Assembly (NCBI RefSeq): GCF_008014675.1
Contig: NZ_VOXD01000005.1
Coordinates: 178,011-223,718, forward strand
DNA length: 45,708 nt
DNA from: Neolewinella aurantiaca
GTDB lineage: Bacteria; Bacteroidota; Bacteroidia; Chitinophagales; Saprospiraceae
Reading direction: 5' to 3'
The notes under the pieces are model-generated. The model ran no database searches, was not told where the DNA came from, and was given only the letters and a program-made list of their open reading frames with translations. Shown here in pieces: positions 16,772 through 25,400 of the stretch; within the stretch, counting starts at the first letter, position 1, and every line of letters starts with the position of its first letter. The position numbers were made by a program, and so were the translations under genes.

Positions 16772-17818
16772 ATGGCAATGCTGAATTTTGGCGGCACCGA
16801 AGAAAAGGTCGTCCTGCGTGAAGAATTCCCCCTGGAGAAAGCCCGGGAAACCCTCAAAGACGAAACCATCGCGGTGATCGGTTACGGTGTACAAGGCCCC
16901 GGCCAGAGCATGAACCTGCGCGACAATGGTTTTAACGTAATCGTAGGCCAGCGCAAGGGCGGTGCCAGTTGGGACAAAGCCGTCGCTGACGGTTGGATTC
17001 CCGGTGAGACACTCTTCCCCATCGAAGAAGCTGCCGAAAAAGGCACCATCATCCAGTACCTCCTCTCCGATGCAGCCCAGATCGAAGTTTGGCCAACCCT
17101 GAAGCCCTACCTCACCCCCGGTAAGGCACTGTACTTCAGCCACGGCTTCGGCATCACTTACAACGAGCGCACCGGCATCGTTGCTCCCGAAGGTGTAGAC
17201 GTAATCCTCGTTGCTCCCAAAGGCTCCGGTACTTCCCTCCGCCGGATGTTCCTCGCCGGCCGCGGACTCAACTCCAGCTATGCTATCGCCCAGGACGCTA
17301 CCGGTCGTGCTTACGACCGCGTGATCGCTCTCGGTATCGGCGTTGGCTCCGGCTACCTCTTCGAAACCGACTTCAAACGCGAAGTATACTCCGATCTCAC
17401 CGGCGAGCGCGGCACCCTGATGGGTTGCATCCAGGGCATCTTCGAGGCTCAATACAGCGTTCTGCGCGAAAACGGCCACAGCCCTTCCGAAGCCTTCAAC
17501 GAAACCGTGGAAGAACTCACCCAGAGCCTCATGCCACTCGTTGCCGAAAACGGAATGGACTGGATGTACGCCAACTGCTCCACCACCGCCCAGCGCGGCG
17601 CGCTGGACTGGAAAGACAAGTTCCGCGACGCTACCCGCCCCGTCTTCGAAGAGCTCTACAAGAGCGTCGCCTCAGGCGAAGAAGCACAGCGTAGTATCGA
17701 CTCTAACAGCCAGGACGACTACCGCGTCAAGCTGGAAGCAGAACTGAAAGAACTCCATGACTCCGAAATGTGGCAGGCCGGCCGTACCGTGCGTGGCCTC
17801 CGCCCGGAAAACAACTAG
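16772..17818 (+). CDS. ilvC: Ketol-acid reductoisomerase
   Basis: The second enzyme of valine/isoleucine synthesis (348 aa, cytosolic): it isomerises and reduces 2-acetolactate or 2-aceto-2-hydroxybutyrate with NAD(P)H and Mg2+. The Rossmann motif is IAVIGYGVQGPGQSMNLRDN (about 32-51), followed by the cofactor-specificity loop VGQRKGGASW. The metal-binding region is YSDLTGERGTLMG (about 210-222), with the second acidic helix ETVEELTQSLMPL further on. The length is that of the short, class-I-size enzyme. ilvA follows after a terminator. The start is supported by GATATGGCA and a -7-like CATATTTG 22 bp upstream. Confidence 0.95.
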   Translation: MAMLNFGGTEEKVVLREEFPLEKARETLKDETIAVIGYGVQGPGQSMNLRDNGFNVIVGQRKGGASWDKAVADGWIPGETLFPIEEAAEKGTIIQYLLSDAAQIEVWPTLKPYLTPGKALYFSHGFGITYNERTGIVAPEGVDVILVAPKGSGTSLRRMFLAGRGLNSSYAIAQDATGRAYDRVIALGIGVGSGYLFETDFKREVYSDLTGERGTLMGCIQGIFEAQYSVLRENGHSPSEAFNETVEELTQSLMPLVAENGMDWMYANCSTTAQRGALDWKDKFRDATRPVFEELYKSVASGEEAQRSIDSNSQDDYRVKLEAELKELHDSEMWQAGRTVRGLRPENN

Positions 17819-17888
17819 ATTGCTGTAGTTGCAATCTGTTTTACTCCACGGAGTGATTCCCCTCTCCGGAGGAAAAACAAATCACGTA

Positions 17889-17924
17889 GCGCCGGTAAAG
17901 CCCATGGGCATTACCGGCGCTTTT
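17889..17924 (+). terminator. Terminator between ilvC and ilvA
   Basis: GCGCCGGTAA (17889-17898) pairs perfectly with TTACCGGCGC (17911-17920), the inner GCCC-AT-GGGC extends the stem, and TTTT follows. It should end ilvC transcription, possibly partially, before ilvA. Confidence 0.8.
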
Positions 17925-18026
17925 GTACCAAAAACTACCTCCCCTGTCCGGCCGCCAGAGCAGGAATCGGGAATCCGATCCTTCCCCGTGTGGCAGTCAA
18001 AGCAAGAATCAAATATTGAGAATCCC

Positions 18027-19283
18027 ATGCCCGCAAAACTGATTTCAGTAGAAGAAATAATGCGCGCCCGTCGGCGCCTCCGCAACGTAGCTTTGCACAC
18101 GCCTCTGCAACGCAGCCCCCGGCTCAGCGATCATTACGGAGCAGAAATTTACCTGAAACGTGAAGATTTGCAGGCTGTACGCAGCTACAAAATACGGGGT
18201 GCCTACAACAAGATGGCTAAGCTCTCAGCGGAGCAGAAAGAACGCGGCATCGTGTGCGCAAGTGCGGGTAACCACTCGCAGGGCGTTGCCATGGCCTGTC
18301 AGCTGATGAAAGTGAAAGGTGTGATCTTCATGCCCGCCGTAACCCCCATGCAGAAAGTGAATAAAGTGCGCTCCTTCGGCAAGGAATACGTCGAGATCGT
18401 GCTCACCGGAGACACTTTCGACGATGCTTACGCCGAGTCTATCAGAGCGATGGAAGAGCGCGGGCTTACCTACGTTCACCCGTTCGATGACCGGGACACC
18501 ATTGCTGGCCAGGGAACCGTAGGGCTGGAAGTTCTCGACGACGCCCCCCGCCCCGTGGATTACCTGCTGATGGCCATCGGTGGCGGCGGCCTGAGCGCCG
18601 GTGTTGGGAGTGTATTCGCCCAGCTCAGCCCCGAAACCACGCTCTACGGCGTGGAACCGGAAGGAGCACCCGCGATGTACGACAGCCTGGAGAAAGGAGA
18701 GGTCGTAACGCTGGGCAAGATCGATAGCTTTGTGGACGGCGCCGCAGTGCGCCGGGTGGGAGCCAACAACTTCCCCATCGTACAGGAAGTCGTCGAGTCC
18801 GTAATGCTCGTCCCCGAAGGCAAAGTCTGCCAAACGATGTTGGAACTTTACAACGAAGACGGCCTGGTGGTGGAGCCCGCCGGCAGCCTCTCGGTCGCGG
18901 CCCTCGACCAACTCGCCGCCAAGCACGACCTGACCGGCAAAACGATCGTCTGCGTTATCGGCGGCGGCAACAACGACATCACCCGCACGGCGGAAATACA
19001 GGAACGGGCCTTGCTCTACGCCGGCCTGAAGCACTACTTCATCGTCCAGTTTCCGCAACGGGCGGGTGCGCTGCGCGATTTCCTGAACATCCTTGGCCCT
19101 GAAGACGACATCACCCACTTCGAGTACACCAAGAAACACAACCGGGCCTCGGGGCCGGCGCTGGTCGGGATTCAACTTGGCTCGCAGGCTGATTTCAAGG
19201 CGCTCGTGAAACGGCTTACGGATGGAGGAATCCGGTTCGAGCATATGAACGACCAGCCGCTGTTGTTCCAGATGTTTGTGTAA
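18027..19283 (+). CDS. ilvA: Threonine ammonia-lyase (threonine deaminase)
   Basis: A PLP enzyme (418 aa) converting threonine to 2-oxobutyrate and ammonia, the entry step to isoleucine. I use the ATG at 18027 (MPAKLISVEEIMRARRRL); the longer open frame from 17829 crosses the ilvC terminator. The Schiff-base lysine is K55 in SYKIRGAYN, the substrate loop is SAGNHSQGVA, and the phosphate-binding loop is GGGGLSAG. The C-terminal ~85 residues (HYFIVQFPQRAGALRDFLNI to the end) form a single ACT-like regulatory domain, so this is the shorter biosynthetic form, likely feedback-regulated by isoleucine. It pairs with ilvC upstream; other ilv and leu genes are outside the window. Confidence 0.93.
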   Translation: MPAKLISVEEIMRARRRLRNVALHTPLQRSPRLSDHYGAEIYLKREDLQAVRSYKIRGAYNKMAKLSAEQKERGIVCASAGNHSQGVAMACQLMKVKGVIFMPAVTPMQKVNKVRSFGKEYVEIVLTGDTFDDAYAESIRAMEERGLTYVHPFDDRDTIAGQGTVGLEVLDDAPRPVDYLLMAIGGGGLSAGVGSVFAQLSPETTLYGVEPEGAPAMYDSLEKGEVVTLGKIDSFVDGAAVRRVGANNFPIVQEVVESVMLVPEGKVCQTMLELYNEDGLVVEPAGSLSVAALDQLAAKHDLTGKTIVCVIGGGNNDITRTAEIQERALLYAGLKHYFIVQFPQRAGALRDFLNILGPEDDITHFEYTKKHNRASGPALVGIQLGSQADFKALVKRLTDGGIRFEHMNDQPLLFQMFV

Positions 19284-19388
19284 AGTCTCCCCCTTCTTCA
19301 TGGGAAAGGGAGTTTTGAGAACGTCGGAAGCGCTTGTAAAATGCAGCCCTATGCAGAATTGTTGTCGGCCTCGGGCCATTAGTAATCC

Positions 19389-19409
19389 GGCGCGGCCGCA
19401 GGTACAAAG
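19389..19409 (+). repeat. Single copy of the 21-bp dispersed repeat
   Basis: GGCGCGGCC followed by GCAGGTACAAAG, one base off the commonest form. It lies between the convergent ends of ilvA and the DUF1826-like gene. Confidence 0.8.
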
Positions 19410-19436
19410 CCGGTTAAAAAACCAGTCGCTCCTCCG

Positions 19437-20135
19437 CTAGCAAATCATCAACAGGCGGCGCTTCCCGTCCGCCTCCAGGGGTGCACGGTGCAGACAGGGA
19501 AGTACCTCACTCTCCGGATGATCAATCGCCAGGCGCCACATATGCCCGACGCCCAGATTGATCGGGCGTGCCTCCGGCAACGCCTGGTAGTGGAGGTCGA
19601 AGTAGTTTTCCTTCAGGAAATCTTCAAAACCTTCCTCCTCTCCGCCGTAGAGTTCCCTCAGCTTTTCACGCAGCTCGGGTACCAGAATTTTCTGGACGCC
19701 CTGGTCGTTCGGCAATATATCGCTGGCCGCGCCGTGGTAAGTACACAGAATAGTATCGGTAGGTACCGGAGAACAGTCTACGTGATAGGAATAAACATCG
19801 GTTGGGAAGGCCAACGAGCTGTCGTCCCTCTCATAGCATCTGATTACGTTCAGGACGGGGTCGGCGCCGTAGTCCTGCAGTAGTTTCAGGTCATTCAGCA
19901 GCGTTTTTCGGGCGAGCTGGCCTTGCTCGCTCAGTTCGAGCGCCATCAACTCTTCCTCGCCGAGGGTAACGATGTCTTCCGCCACATCCACCTTTTCGAC
20001 AATTTCGGCGAAGTCGCCCTCCAGATTGCGGCTCCAGCAGATGGCGTTGGTGTCGCCTTTGAAGGGAGTGGTGGTTAGGAGTTTGAAGGTGTTTGTTTTT
20101 TGGATTTGGGGGGTAGAGGGAGAGGAGATTGGCAT
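19437..20135 (-). CDS. DUF1826-like protein
   Basis: A soluble 232-aa protein. I use the ATG at 20135 (MPISSPSTPQ) because the extension to 20186 lacks support. Features are a GDTNAICWSRNLEGDF segment near residues 30-45, then DVYSYHVD, DTILCTYHGAASDIL, a conserved HYQALPEARPINLGVGHMWR and a final CLHRAP. The spaced His/Asp residues (YHVD, CTYHG, LHRAP) suggest a metal centre. This pattern fits the DUF1826 family, whose function is unknown, but I judge this from memory of the family and not by alignment. It converges on ilvA and stands alone, next to the AT-rich islet. Confidence 0.6.
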   Translation of the reverse strand: MPISSPSTPQIQKTNTFKLLTTTPFKGDTNAICWSRNLEGDFAEIVEKVDVAEDIVTLGEEELMALELSEQGQLARKTLLNDLKLLQDYGADPVLNVIRCYERDDSSLAFPTDVYSYHVDCSPVPTDTILCTYHGAASDILPNDQGVQKILVPELREKLRELYGGEEEGFEDFLKENYFDLHYQALPEARPINLGVGHMWRLAIDHPESEVLPCLHRAPLEADGKRRLLMIC

Positions 20136-20243
20136 GGTTGGATGGATGCAGAGAATTCGTAGAAGACAATTCCAACTGTAGCGCAACTTAATGCCTCGTT
20201 GCAGTTGGGCGAGTTTTGAAATTTAAGTGGCGTGCACTTACAT

Positions 20244-21206
20244 TCAGCGAACAGAACAATGCTCAGGTTTAAGCATATCTTCTTTACTTATTGTTATTTT
20301 TCTTTTTACCAATTCCATGTTCTCAGCAATCAATTCAAACTCCAAAATTATATCGCAAAAATCTTCCATTCTTAGGAATGAAAATTCTCCTCTAATTCGG
20401 TCAACTTCGAGAAGAACATTTGGATAGATAACTATATCATTTCCACCTGAATATTCTCGGTAACATCTAGTTCCGTTTATTTTTTTGAGTCCAATATGTC
20501 CATTCCCATTGAGTCCATGCTCTGCAAATTTATATGCTAGATTCATCTGAACAAATAGGTAAGGGAATTTCGCAATAGCTTTTCCTTTATTTTCCACAGC
20601 AAATACGATTTCCGCTCTAAATTCATTTTGTTCTGCTCCGATTCTCCTCCAAGACATGTCACTAATTTTAATGTCTAACATCGGAGATTTATCCCTAGCG
20701 AACATATCCGTAATATCGTAATGTTCGGCAATGTAAAAACTATCTCCACTTCTTTTGTAATAATGCTTATCAGAATAAAGCGCCATATGAGGCGCAACCC
20801 TGCTTTTTGGAACAAATGTCTTAATAAATCCTCTATCGCCTTCGGACTCCAACAGGATAATTTCATGTCTGACACCTTCAATAGTAGGAACTACTGATTG
20901 CCCTTCAAGAGAATTGAGTCGATTCGAGAATTTTTTCAATTCATTAATTGGTTTTAGTCTCGTCGCACAATCAACTCCATTATTCATAGCTGCTTCTATC
21001 CCCCAAATTAATATTCCACCATCAGAATTGGCGAATCCTGAGAGACACTTTGATAGATTCTTTTTATCAGAATTTCTATTTTTATCATTAAAATTTAAAT
21101 GGACCGCTCTTTTAAATTCTAAATGAACATCTTCCTCTCTTTTATCCTTAACGAATCTCTTTAATTCTTCAAGGTCAATTTCATCAAAATATTTTTCTAA
21201 ACTCAT
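20244..21206 (-). CDS. Schlafen/AlbA_2-type putative nucleic-acid or ATP-binding protein
   Basis: A 320-aa protein in AT-rich sequence. The N-terminal part is a Schlafen AlbA_2 domain: VHLEFKRAVH near residue 27, KNLSKCLSGFANSDGGILIWGI near residues 50-71, and a YYKRSGDSFY strand near 150. The C-terminal half (LDIKISDMSWRRIGAEQ to the end) looks like a beta-rich domain that I do not recognise, with no winged helix. AlbA_2 proteins act in RNA cleavage, regulation or phage defence in other contexts. The gene lies downstream of the toxin-antitoxin-like pair with a gap of about 105 bp and has the same low-GC composition, suggesting joint horizontal acquisition. Confidence 0.75.
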   Translation of the reverse strand: MSLEKYFDEIDLEELKRFVKDKREEDVHLEFKRAVHLNFNDKNRNSDKKNLSKCLSGFANSDGGILIWGIEAAMNNGVDCATRLKPINELKKFSNRLNSLEGQSVVPTIEGVRHEIILLESEGDRGFIKTFVPKSRVAPHMALYSDKHYYKRSGDSFYIAEHYDITDMFARDKSPMLDIKISDMSWRRIGAEQNEFRAEIVFAVENKGKAIAKFPYLFVQMNLAYKFAEHGLNGNGHIGLKKINGTRCYREYSGGNDIVIYPNVLLEVDRIRGEFSFLRMEDFCDIILEFELIAENMELVKRKITISKEDMLKPEHCSVR

Positions 21207-21311
21207 CTTAATTAATTTTTAAACAAGTATGCCCGAAACCATCACACCTGCAACAGTGTCTAGAACAATGTGATTGTCAAAAGAACTTAACTTTGTGATA
21301 ACCTACACCCC

Positions 21312-21794
21312 TCACTCAATAAGCTCCAAAAGACTATACTCCTCATAAGAAGCCGAAGACCGCATATAAGCCGAAAGCTCATTCTTAGACTCAATATGAA
21401 GCCAAATAACCGGACTGATACTAAATATCTTACCCGTCTTTATTGCCAGATCAGGATTAATTTTCCGTCGTCCTTTAAGCGTAGCAATCAAGTTAGAGTA
21501 ATCGTAATCGATGTATTCTGAAAATCTCTTCTTACTGATTCCTGTTGCCTTAAGAAGCTTCTCGATAAAGCTTCCTGCAGGAATTATGTCAGTGTTATCA
21601 TTGTCTGACAGGTAAGACTCCATCTGGAATCTCAGCGAAATAATCTTGTTTTCGACGATCGCAGACTCAGTCTGACTTTTATTATGGTTGACAATAGCAT
21701 CTTTCAATGCTTTAAACGATTGGCTATTCATGTTGACCAGACTTTCACCTAATCCGTTGACACCACCGGGATTAACAATCTTATTCTTCTTCAT
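21312..21794 (-). CDS. HTH (Xre/HigA-like) putative antitoxin
   Basis: A 160-aa protein whose C-terminal half carries a helix-turn-helix of the HigA/Xre sort: FIEKLLKATGISKKRFSEYI, then YDYSNLIATLKGRRKINPDLAIKTGKIFSISPVIWLHIESKNEL (about residues 75-145). The N-terminal ~65 residues contain LVNMNSQSFKALKDAIV and a possible coiled segment, which might bind the partner. Its start overlaps the end of the upstream GNAT-like gene by 14 bp, so the two are translationally coupled. It may repress the strong promoter ahead of that gene. The DNA is AT-rich. Confidence 0.65.
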   Translation of the reverse strand: MKKNKIVNPGGVNGLGESLVNMNSQSFKALKDAIVNHNKSQTESAIVENKIISLRFQMESYLSDNDNTDIIPAGSFIEKLLKATGISKKRFSEYIDYDYSNLIATLKGRRKINPDLAIKTGKIFSISPVIWLHIESKNELSAYMRSSASYEEYSLLELIE

Positions 21795-22293
21795 TTTCTG
21801 CTAGTTTTATTGTTAAGTATTTCTTCATCAGTTCCTTACCAGCTTGAGGGTCAAAGAACATCTTCTGGCCCATTGCAAAAGTTGCACCGTACTTCTCTTG
21901 ATACAACTCAATCAATTGGGTTTTGCTCTCAAACGATAGGTAGCCTAAGTAGTAGTTCTTTCCTTGCTCGAAGCTTTTATAACAACCGAAGGCTATTAAT
22001 CCTCCGGCAACATTGTCGTATTTTCCTTCGCTACCATAGTTATGAGGAGCTACTTCAATGTTGTTCATGTACAACATTTCCTCATTGATGAAAGTAAGCA
22101 TGAGCATTCCTTCGACTGTATTAGGCTCTTCGACTGTTGACAACTTGTAAAACTCAGCCCCTTCCGTTTTCCCGAGCTTCTTCCAAGTGAACTGCCAACC
22201 ATCTCGCTTTGAAGGTAATTCTGCTTTACTTGCTTTGGTGATTAGACCTTCAATTAGCTCACCGCTTTCTACTTCCTTGAGGTTAACTCGCAT
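21781..22293 (-). CDS. GNAT-fold-like protein, putative toxin of a toxin-antitoxin pair
   Basis: A 170-aa protein without a signal peptide. The second half resembles an acetyltransferase (GNAT) fold: MYMNNIEVAPHNYG near residue 77 (the beta4 strand that precedes the acetyl-CoA loop), VAGGLIAFGCYKSFEQG, YLGYLSFESKTQLIELYQEKYGA and MGQKMFFDP. A canonical Q/RxxGxG/A acetyl-CoA loop is not clear. The gene is first in a two-gene operon with an HTH protein (14-bp overlap), matching the layout toxin-then-antitoxin of higBA. I recall similar pairs in many Bacteroidota mobile regions but cannot confirm this here. The substrate and toxicity are unknown. Confidence 0.6.
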   Translation of the reverse strand: MRVNLKEVESGELIEGLITKASKAELPSKRDGWQFTWKKLGKTEGAEFYKLSTVEEPNTVEGMLMLTFINEEMLYMNNIEVAPHNYGSEGKYDNVAGGLIAFGCYKSFEQGKNYYLGYLSFESKTQLIELYQEKYGATFAMGQKMFFDPQAGKELMKKYLTIKLAENEEE

Positions 22294-22310
22294 CTGTTGT
22301 TATTTCATCG

Positions 22311-22341
22311 CAAAGATACGGTCTTAAAACGACAGCAACAA
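22311..22341 (-). promoter_or_regulatory. Promoter of the GNAT-like/HTH operon
   Basis: On the minus strand, TTG (22341-22339) is followed after 20 bp by TATCTTTG (22318-22311), matching the Bacteroidota -33/-7 consensus. The predicted start of transcription is only about 10 bp before the ATG at 22293. This is the best promoter in the window. Confidence 0.65.
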
Positions 22342-22404
22342 CTTAAATAGTGTCAAATTTAGACTATTTTAAACACCTCTTCCCTGCTCCAAAACCTTCC
22401 CCCC

Positions 22405-22421
22405 GCACCTGCGGCCCCGCC
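22405..22421 (-). repeat. Single, truncated copy of the 21-bp dispersed repeat
   Basis: GCACCTGCGG followed by CCCCGCC, in reverse orientation. It lies in the divergent gap between the toxin-antitoxin-like operon and the helicase gene. Confidence 0.7.
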
Positions 22422-22465
22422 CTGAAAACTCCGCTTACTACCCTACAAATCAGCCGACAGACCTG

Positions 22466-22473
22466 TACCTTCG
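22466..22473 (+). promoter_or_regulatory. Candidate -7 element (TACCTTCG) abutting the helicase start codon
   Basis: It is close to TAnnTTTG and ends 4 bp before the ATG at 22478, implying a leaderless transcript if used. Confidence 0.3.
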
Positions 22474-22477
22474 CCCC

Positions 22478-25400
22478 ATGCCCCTGAAAAACCTGAAACT
22501 GATCTCCGCCGGCGCCGGCTCCGGCAAAACGTACCGCCTGACCCAGGAAATGACCGCGCTGCTCACCTCTGGTGCAGCGCGTCCTTCCGGCATCATTGCC
22601 ACCACCTTCACCAAACGGGCTGCTGCCGAACTGAAAGAACGCGTACGGGTAAAGTTGCTGCGGGAAGGGATGACGCAGGAAGCCAACGAACTCAAGAACG
22701 CCCTGATCGGTACCGTCCACGGGTTGGGCGTGAAGCTGCTGAAGCGCTTCGCATTCGAGGCCGGGGTGTCTCCGCAGGTAGACATTATTGCCGACGAAGA
22801 CCACCAGCGGCTCTTTAACCTGAGCATGGCCGCCGTCATTAAGGTGGAAACCATCGAGGAAATCGAAGAACTGTGCGATAAGCTCGGCCTGAGCCTCGAC
22901 GGCGAAAAATTCAACTGGCGCAAAGAAGTACTGCGGGTGGTCGACATCATCCGGGGCAACAACTTCGATGCCGACGCCATCGCCAAAAGCAAGCGTAAAT
23001 CGTGGGAAGAACTGGCTAAAATCCTGCCGCCGGTCAACGCTAAAATAACGGATGAGTCCTTCCGGTCGCGGCTGAAGATTGCCCTGTCAGAAACCATCGC
23101 CGCACTGGAAGCCAACGAAGACGTGGACGCAACCAAAGTCACCGCAACCGGCAAAAACACCCTCAAGCGACTCTTCAGCCAACTCAACCGCAAAGGGTAC
23201 CTCCCCTGGTACGAACTCTGCAAACTGGCGAACTTCAAAGCAAAAGGCGTGGGCGCCAAGAGCCGCGACCTGGTTGACCCCATTGTGGAAATCGGTCAGC
23301 TTCACCCTACCCTTTCGGCCTTCCAGAACGATTTGCACCGTTACCAGGACCTCATCTTCGACTGCGCCGAAGCCGCCATCGCTGAATACGATAAATACAA
23401 GAAAAACCGGGGCAGGATCGATTACACCGACATGGAAGTACTCGTCCTTGGCTTACTGGACAACCCCTCCGTACAGGAAACCCTCCGCCGCGAGCTGGAC
23501 CTCCTGATGGTCGATGAATTTCAGGACACTAGCCCGATTCAGCTCGCGTTGTTTCTGCGCCTGAGCGAACTGGCGAAACAGTCCGTTTGGGTTGGTGACC
23601 CCAAGCAATCCATTTACGGATTCCGGGGAGCAGAACCCCGGCTCATGAAGGCCGTAATGAACGCCAATGGCCCGGTAAACCCGGCCAACATCCAGAAGAA
23701 AAGCTGGCGGAGCCGCGAAGATGTGGTCTACGCCTGCAACGCCATCTTTACGAAGGCATTCCCCGACATCACCGAAGAAGCGGTAGTCCTCGACCCCGTA
23801 CGGACCCGAGAAGGAAGCGAACTCGCTCCGGCGGAGAGCCCTGAATTTGCCGAACGCTCAGGTATCATGCACTGGCATTTCGAACTGGACGGCAAAGGGC
23901 GCATCTCTAAGTCATGGACAATGGATGTGCTCGCCAAAGCCATCACCGAATTGCTCGAAAACCCGCCCCTGATTCTCCCGAAAGGCAGCGACGAAGAACG
24001 ACCACTGATTGCCGGAGACATCGCCATCCTTTGCCGGACTAACTACGGATGTGTAGAAATGGCCTCCGCACTCGCCAAGCAGGGCCTACCTGCCGCCATC
24101 GCCCGTACCGGTTTGTTACAAACCGCTGAATCGACGCTGATCCTCGCCTGCCTGAAGTACCTCCTTAATTCGTCCGACAGCCTCTCCGTGGCGGAGATTC
24201 TGCTCTTCGGCAGCCGCCACGACCTCCCCAATATCATTGATTCCAGGCTTGACTTCCTCGAGGAACAGGACGATGACAGCAAACAAGACCGACCTGCCCG
24301 CTGGGAAGAAAACGACCCTTTCATCAGCATCCTCGACGGGTTGAGGACAAGTACCGGCGAACATTCCACCAGCGAAATGATCAACCTGCTGCTGGAACGC
24401 CTCGACCTGAGGCGTGTCATCGTTGCCTGGGGTGATGGAGAACAACGGCTCAGCAACGTAGACGAGCTCCGCCGGCTGGCGGTGGCTTACGAAGACAATT
24501 GCCACCGGCTGCACCGCGCGGCCTCGCTGGGTGGTTACCTTCTTTACCTCGACCAACTGCTCCGCGCCGAAAAAGACGCACAGGGCGCCAGCGAACGGCC
24601 CGAGGCCGTTAACGTCCTCACCTACCACCGCAGTAAAGGACTCGAATGGCCTGCAGTTGTGGCGATGAACTTGGACCAGAAACTGAGGGCAGATGTGTGG
24701 GGTATCTCCGTTGAGGCGGAAAAAGAAGAAGTAGACCTGAGTCGCCCCCTGGCCGACCGCTGGTTGAAGTACTGGGTCAACCCCTACGGCCGCCAGACCA
24801 AGGGCGTTGATTGGCTCGAAGCCCTGAGCGAAAGCCAGTGGCAGGTGCGTTCCACCGATGCCGCAACGGCCGAAGAAGCACGGCTCCTCTACGTCGGTTT
24901 CACCCGCGCCCGCGACTACCTGATCCTGCCCACGAACAAAGACGGAGCTCCCTGGCTAGACCGCGCCTTTGCGCGCGGCGGCGGCACGGTTCCTGTCCTG
25001 ACGCCCGATTCTACCGATGCGCCCTTCGACTGGGGCGGCAAGGAGGTAAACAAATTTCTTCAGACCTGGACGGAGCCGCGCAACCTGCCTTCGGCGGAGC
25101 TCGGCTACACAGCAGTTCCCTTTATCGACGAGCTGCGGGAAGGAAGAAAAACCTATCCTGATGGCTTCGCATCGCCGGAATGGCGGCTGGACAATTACGG
25201 CGGCGGAACGCTCGCCCGCCAACACCGGTATTTCTCTCCGTCAGCCCCGGACCCCGCCACCGATGAACGGCTATACGGGCAGGCTATCGGAAATTTCCTC
25301 TCGGGTATGCCGACTCAACTCGATCCGGCCATACAGATCGAACGCGCCGCAAGCCTGCTGGAAAATTACCTTCCCGGAGGAGAAACAGACCCGCAGGAAA

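Noticed and set aside
17829..18026. N-terminal extension of ilvA
   Set aside because: It overlaps the ilvC terminator hairpin and has no resemblance to the family; the ATG at 18027 fits normal IlvA starts.
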